NCBI GenBank assembly: GCA_016208805.1
Contig: JACQXL010000228.1
Span: 1 to 9,173, forward strand
Length of the DNA stretch: 9,173 nt
DNA from: Planctomycetota bacterium
Lineage (GTDB): Bacteria > Planctomycetota > MHYJ01 > JACQXL01
Direction: 5' to 3'
The notes beneath the pieces were generated by a model, which saw only the letters and a list, made by a program, of their open reading frames with translations, was not told the origin of the DNA and did not search any database. Made by a program: the position numbers and the translations under genes. Positions 6,170-9,173 of the stretch are shown here, in pieces; position 1 is the stretch's first letter, and each line of letters starts with the position of its first letter.

Positions 6170-6871
6170 ATGGCCAAAGGAAAATTTATCGTTATTGACG
6201 GACTGGACGGCTCCGGCAAGACCACTCAGGTAAAACTATTGAGCAGGCATCTGGTGTCCAGAGGATACCCGGTGGTGGAAATCCGTGAGCCCGGCTCAAC
6301 CGCACTGGGCGAGAAAATCAGGCGGATTCTGCTTGACCGGGCCAGCCGGATGTCGGTGGAAACCGAGATGCTCCTGTATATGGCCAGCCGGGCCCAACTG
6401 GTGGCCGAGATAATCAGGCCTGCCCTGGCAAAGAACAAGATAGTAATTGCCGACCGGTTCACCAGCGCCACGATTGCCTATCAGGGATACGGCGGCGGGT
6501 TAGGCGGGGATAAAGTTAAAACGGTCGGCCAGATTGCCGCCGGCGGAGCGGCAGCGCGCAGTGACAACGGAGTCCCGCCCCAAGCGGGAGAGTCCCGACC
6601 TTATCGTCGGGGCGGCATCAGCCCAGATTTGACCATCATACTGGATATAAAACCTGAAGAAGGGCTTAAACGAATCCATGAAGGCCGGAAAGACAATAAC
6701 CTTGACCGGATAGAAAGCCGGAGATTAGCGTTCCACAAAAAAGTCAGGCAGGGATTTATATCCCTGTGCAGACAAGAACGGAATTATTATCTGATAGATG
6801 CATCAAAACCTGTTGACATAGTCCACCAGCAAGTTATAAAGATAGTAGATAGTTGTTTAAGAAGAAAATAA
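6170..6871 (+). CDS. tmk: Thymidylate kinase (dTMP kinase) with in-frame repeat insertion
   Basis: It phosphorylates dTMP to dTDP with ATP in dTTP synthesis. With the start at 6170 the product is 233 aa: P-loop GLDGSGKTT (11-19), REPGSTALGEKIR (39-51, phosphate/dTMP-binding strand), DRFTSATIAYQGYGGGL (95-111, the DRx motif and thymidine site), PDLTIILD (152-159) and a LID-like segment ending DRIESR (179-184). The frame stays open upstream to 6116, but those 18 codons lie within the REPIN-like element, so ATG 6170, followed by the conserved MAKGKFIVIDG, is the real start. Residues 127-149 are an extra 23 residues encoded by a palindromic repeat; without them the length (210 aa) is typical. There is no Shine-Dalgarno. 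Before the REPIN insertion the gene would have started 2 nt after the epimerase stop. Confidence 0.92.
   Translation: MAKGKFIVIDGLDGSGKTTQVKLLSRHLVSRGYPVVEIREPGSTALGEKIRRILLDRASRMSVETEMLLYMASRAQLVAEIIRPALAKNKIVIADRFTSATIAYQGYGGGLGGDKVKTVGQIAAGGAAARSDNGVPPQAGESRPYRRGGISPDLTIILDIKPEEGLKRIHEGRKDNNLDRIESRRLAFHKKVRQGFISLCRQERNYYLIDASKPVDIVHQQVIKIVDSCLRRK
6548..6616. repeat. Palindromic repeat inserted in frame in thymidylate kinase
   Basis: This 69-nt (23-codon) insertion contains the hairpins tcccgc/gcggga (6573-6589) and cccgac/gtcggg (6594-6611), and an outer pairing ccgcccc (6575-6581) with ggggcgg (6609-6615). The second hairpin shares gtcccga...tcggggcgg with the repeat at 7001-7023 and with the one in the mutase gene. 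ggcgg flanks both sides (6542 and 6611), possibly a target duplication. Removing it gives IAAGG-ISPDLTIILD, the standard thymidylate kinase sequence. The insertion falls in the loop before a core beta strand. Confidence 0.75.
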
Positions 6872-6872
6872 A

Positions 6873-6948
6873 CGGGGCGTAGCGCAGTCTGGTTTAGCGC
6901 GCTTGCTTGGGGTGCAAGAGGTCGGTGGTTCAAATCCACTCGCCCCGA
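6873..6948 (+). tRNA. tRNA-Pro (anticodon GGG)
   Basis: It forms a complete cloverleaf: acceptor cggggcg (6873-6879) with cgccccg (6941-6947) and discriminator A (6948); D stem gcgc (6882-6885) with gcgc (6897-6900); anticodon stem cttgc (6902-6906) with gcaag (6914-6918); loop ttggggt with anticodon GGG at 6909-6911; T stem ggtgg (6924-6928) with ccact (6936-6940) and loop ttcaaat. CCA is not encoded. It begins one base after the tmk stop and so must be cut out of an mRNA-tRNA co-transcript unless it has its own promoter. It decodes CCC and CCU. Confidence 0.95.
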
Positions 6949-6950
6949 TT

Positions 6951-6994
6951 ACTGCCGGTTTGATGGCGCCAGCGGCGCCAGAATTACCGGCAGT
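6951..6994. repeat. Two-part hairpin downstream of the tRNA
   Basis: Outer arms actgccggt (6951-6959) and accggcagt (6986-6994) enclose tggcgcc (6964-6970) and ggcgcca (6974-6980) around a 3-nt loop. There is no U-tract, so intrinsic termination is unlikely. It could stabilise or delimit the 3' side of the tRNA precursor, or be another dispersed palindrome. Confidence 0.65.
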
Positions 6995-7027
6995 TATCCC
7001 GTCCCGATGGACATCGGGGCGGGATAA
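6994..7027. repeat. Palindromic repeat shared with the mutase-gene insert
   Basis: Arms ttatcccg (6994-7001) and cgggataa (7020-7027) enclose cccgatggacatcggg (7003-7018), a nearly unbroken hairpin with a 2-nt apex. Positions 7001-7021 are identical to 4107-4127 inside the mutase gene and related to the insert in tmk. This is the intergenic copy of that family; it ends 12 bp before the holB start. Confidence 0.8.
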
Positions 7028-7039
7028 TCCACTAATAAT

Positions 7040-8065
7040 ATGCCTGTTAATTTCTCCAACATCATCGGCCAGGATTCGGCAGTTGAGACGTTCAACCGAA
7101 TCATTTCGTCCGGAAAACTTAGCCACGCATATATCTTTGCCGGACCGGATGGCGTGGGCAAATTCCTGTTTGCCCGGACGCTGGCCAGGAACCTACTCTG
7201 TGAAACCGGTCAGGGCTGCGGCCGGTGCCGGGCCTGCCGGATGTTGGGAAACAATTCGCATCCCAACTTTAGGGTCATCGGCGTGGCCGAAGGCAAACAA
7301 ACCATCACCATTGACGATGTCCGCCAGATAGATGAAGAAATGAGATTAACCCCCTTTGTGCCGGTCAAAAACGCTGTTGGCCGGACATACCGCATCTTTA
7401 TCTTCAACGAGGCTGACCGCCTGGAAGAAGTGGCCGGCAACGCGGTGCTCAAAATACTGGAAGAGCCGCCCAGGGATTCGCTGTTTATCCTGGTGACGGC
7501 TCATCCGGAATCGCTTTTGCCGACCATCTTTTCACGCTGCCAGGTTATCAGGTTTTATCCGCTCCGGAACGACGATATCACAAACCTATTCAAGGAAAGG
7601 TTAAAGATTGACGACAACCGGGCGCGGTTCCTGGGCTGTCTGGCGGACGGCAGTGTCGGCTACGGAATGCAACTGCATTCGCAAAAACTCTATGAACAGC
7701 GCGATTACCTGATTGATAACTTTCCGGGAGTATTAACCGGCGCAGACCGGACGGCCATTATTGAAAGCATAATGGCATACGCAAAATCGGTTAATCATAC
7801 CGCCGAAGGCCAGCGCCGGGTAATCATCCAGCAGTTCAAGATACTGGGCCTGTTTTTGCGGGACGTGTTGATGTCGCATTATGCGCCGGCGTTTCTGCCG
7901 TTAAACCGCGATAAAACCAATCTGGTAAATAAATGGGCAAAAGCCATAACGGCCCAATCGGCCCGGCGGGCGCTGGAACAGATTCTCCAGGCCGAACACT
8001 ATCTGAAACTTAATATCAACAGTAATCTTGTCCTGGAGAACGCCTTCCTCCAGATGAGCGCATAA
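7040..8065 (+). CDS. holB: DNA polymerase III delta' subunit (clamp-loader AAA+ protein)
   Basis: Delta' is the stator of the gamma-complex that loads the sliding clamp. The 341-aa protein shows the clamp-loader order: FSNIIGQDSAVETF (5-18), P-loop-like GPDGVGKFLFA (35-45), a zinc-finger cluster C54, C60, C63, C66, NEADRL (123-128) in the Walker B position, NAVLKILEEPP (134-144) and the FSRC motif (164-167). K41 is followed by Phe instead of Thr/Ser, and the first Walker B Asp is Asn (N123). Both fit delta', which does not hydrolyse ATP, and argue against DnaX. The C-terminal part (about 190-341) is diverged, as is usual for the oligomerisation domain. No Shine-Dalgarno is seen. The tmk-holB-ricT order supports the call. 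Confidence 0.88.
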   Translation: MPVNFSNIIGQDSAVETFNRIISSGKLSHAYIFAGPDGVGKFLFARTLARNLLCETGQGCGRCRACRMLGNNSHPNFRVIGVAEGKQTITIDDVRQIDEEMRLTPFVPVKNAVGRTYRIFIFNEADRLEEVAGNAVLKILEEPPRDSLFILVTAHPESLLPTIFSRCQVIRFYPLRNDDITNLFKERLKIDDNRARFLGCLADGSVGYGMQLHSQKLYEQRDYLIDNFPGVLTGADRTAIIESIMAYAKSVNHTAEGQRRVIIQQFKILGLFLRDVLMSHYAPAFLPLNRDKTNLVNKWAKAITAQSARRALEQILQAEHYLKLNINSNLVLENAFLQMSA

Positions 8066-8107
8066 TGTGTAGATTTGAATTTTGGGGTTTGTGCTATTTG
8101 AGATTGT

Positions 8108-8133
8108 TTCGGATTTCGGCATTCGGATTTCGG
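8108..8133. repeat. Direct repeats in the holB-ricT gap
   Basis: ttcggatttcgg occurs at 8108-8119 and again at 8122-8133, followed by ggattt, inside an AT-rich 80-bp gap (8066-8145). Runs of this type (tttcggatttcgg) look like a dispersed intergenic repeat. No promoter or Shine-Dalgarno for ricT is convincing here. Confidence 0.5.
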
Positions 8134-8145
8134 ATTTAATAGTAT

Positions 8146-8994
8146 ATGTGGTTAGTCAGTGTTCGTTACGGCGAGATGCGGTTCATCAGCAACTTCAAGA
8201 CCAATCTGGCCGACCTGAAGATGGGCAATAAATGCGTGGTCCGGACCGACCGCGGCACCGAGGTCGGCGTGGTCATTTCCAATCCGGAGCAGTTACCGGC
8301 CGGGCAGGAGGCCGCCTCTATGGGCGAGGTCTTACGCCGGTTCGGACCCCAGGATACCGCCGAACTCCAGAAGATAGAAAAAGAAAAGAAACCCCAGGTG
8401 CTGACCTTCTGCCGGGCCAAAATCAAGGAACTCAACCTGCCGATGGACGTGGTCTATGTGGAATATATCCTGGGCGGCGAAAAGATATCGCTTTATTTCC
8501 TGGCCAACGGCCGGGTTGATTTCCGGGAACTGGTCAAGGAACTGGCCCGGGAATATAAAACCAGAATTGAAATGCGTCAGATTGGCGTTCGGGACGAGGC
8601 GCGCCTGCTGGCCGATACCTCGCGTTGCGGGCAGGAACTCTGCTGCCGCACCTTCATCAAGGAACTGGAACCGGTCACGATGAAGATGGCCAAAGGCCAG
8701 AAGACCACGCTTGACCCGTTGAAAATATCCGGACATTGCGGCCGGCTGATGTGCTGTCTGCGCTTTGAGGATGCGGTCTATTCCGAGTTAAAATCCCAAC
8801 TGCCCCGCAAAGGCGCCATTGTCAAAATCGCCAAGGGCACCGGCGAAGTGGTCAATATTGACCCCCTGTCCCAGAAAGTCACCGTGGAACTGGGCGGCAA
8901 CAATAAAGCCGTTATCACGGCGAACGAGATAATTGAAATCATCAAGGAACCGTCCTTGAAAGTAACCGAGGAAGATAACGAGGAACTTGAATAA
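8146..8994 (+). CDS. ricT: PSP1-domain protein, RicT (YaaT) homologue
   Basis: In Bacillus subtilis RicT (YaaT), with RicA and RicF, forms the Y-complex that carries Fe-S clusters and directs RNase Y mRNA maturation. The 282-aa protein has the N-terminal PSP1 strand pattern (VSVRYGEMRF; RTDRGTEVGVV at 33-43), VYVEYILGGEKISLYF (103-118), RIEMRQIGVRDEARLL (140-155) and two cysteine clusters, CGQELCC (161-167) and SGHCGRLMCCLRFE (195-208). The six cysteines (161, 166, 167, 198, 203, 204) match the Fe-S ligation pattern of the family. The C-terminal part (about 212-260) is a small beta-rich KOW-like segment (GAIVKIAKGTGEVV), ending in an acidic tail. RicA and RicF partners are not in the window, so the partner set in this organism is unknown. 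Its position after holB is conserved in Firmicutes. Confidence 0.88.
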   Translation: MWLVSVRYGEMRFISNFKTNLADLKMGNKCVVRTDRGTEVGVVISNPEQLPAGQEAASMGEVLRRFGPQDTAELQKIEKEKKPQVLTFCRAKIKELNLPMDVVYVEYILGGEKISLYFLANGRVDFRELVKELAREYKTRIEMRQIGVRDEARLLADTSRCGQELCCRTFIKELEPVTMKMAKGQKTTLDPLKISGHCGRLMCCLRFEDAVYSELKSQLPRKGAIVKIAKGTGEVVNIDPLSQKVTVELGGNNKAVITANEIIEIIKEPSLKVTEEDNEELE

Positions 8995-9005
8995 ATGCCT
9001 AATGA

Positions 9006-9021
9006 TCCCGCTAAAGCGGGA
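9006..9021. repeat. Short GC hairpin after ricT
   Basis: tcccgct and agcggga pair around a 2-nt apex, 11 bp after the ricT stop. It is followed by acgaaagaaatc, with no T-run, so it is a weak terminator candidate. It resembles half of the hairpin repeat at 6048-6162. Confidence 0.5.
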
Positions 9022-9042
9022 ACGAAAGAAATCTTAAAGCAC

Positions 9043-9153
9043 TAATGACGAAACCCAAATGACGAATGAATTCTTAAATAACCTAATGACTAAATTTAGA
9101 CATTTTGGCATTAGGGAATTCTTTCGTCATTCGTCATTAGACATTCGTCATTA
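9043..9153. repeat. 111-bp imperfect inverted repeat built from aatgacgaa units
   Basis: The arms pair in colinear order: taatgacgaa (9043-9052) with ttcgtcatta (9144-9153), aatgacgaatga (9058-9069) with tcattcgtcatt (9127-9138), gaattc (9068-9073) with gaattc (9116-9121), cctaatg (9082-9088) with cattagg (9109-9115), and the apex is the palindrome ctaaatttag (9090-9099). There is no coding capacity. It is a MITE-like or dispersed palindromic element. I see no convincing target duplication, and the remaining bases to the window end show nothing else. Confidence 0.7.
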
Positions 9154-9173
9154 TTATTAATCTCTGTGCTCAG

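Noticed and set aside
6857..7126. Antisense frame containing SGFEPPTSCTPSKRA
   Set aside because: This is a well-known artefact of translating the reverse strand of a tRNA gene.
7040..8065. DnaX (tau/gamma) instead of delta'
   Set aside because: The P-loop lacks the Thr/Ser after Lys, Walker B has Asn, the protein is only 341 aa, and it sits in the tmk-holB-ricT order.
9006..9021. Intrinsic terminator of the ricT operon
   Set aside because: The stem is short and no T-run follows; it resembles the dispersed hairpin repeat instead.

Overview
The window is an ordinary-looking chromosomal segment of a Gram-negative-type bacterium, dense in small palindromic repeats. Base composition looks intermediate, with AT-rich intergenic stretches. 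The mix of genes, the many short inverted repeats between genes and the scarcity of Shine-Dalgarno sites suggest an uncultured lineage, perhaps Planctomycetota or Omnitrophota-like. That placement is a guess; nothing here fixes the phylum.

Layout. Positions 1-682 hold no credible gene. They contain a 108-bp MITE-like element with a 4-bp target duplication (57-164) and an AT-rich array of degenerate 22-bp units with a 110-bp higher-order repeat (375-617). Three minus-strand genes follow: an RmuC-like protein (683-1780), a small DUF6941-like protein (1862-2305) and a secreted FG-GAP/VCBS beta-propeller protein (2382-3947). A 96-bp divergent promoter region (3948-4043) separates them from a plus-strand block: methylmalonyl-CoA mutase catalytic subunit (4044-5630), methylmalonyl-CoA epimerase (5630-6046), thymidylate kinase (6170-6871), tRNA-Pro(GGG) (6873-6948), DNA polymerase III delta' (7040-8065) and the PSP1/RicT protein (8146-8994). 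The window closes in a 111-bp inverted repeat (9043-9153).

How the genes work together. The mutase and epimerase form a translationally coupled pair that interconverts succinyl-CoA and the two methylmalonyl-CoA epimers, as in propionate metabolism. The cobalamin-binding mutase domain is not encoded here. tmk, holB and ricT keep the tmk-holB-yaaT order familiar from Firmicutes, joining dTTP synthesis, replisome clamp loading and RNA-processing control.

Most notable are the repeats. A palindromic family appears between the tRNA and holB and also in frame inside two conserved enzymes, the mutase and thymidylate kinase, much like Rickettsia palindromic elements. A second, REPIN-like element sits exactly between the epimerase and tmk with a 6-bp target duplication; removing it restores a 2-nt gap between the two genes. 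Both promoters of the divergent region place the -10 box 9 nt before the ATG, predicting leaderless mRNAs.
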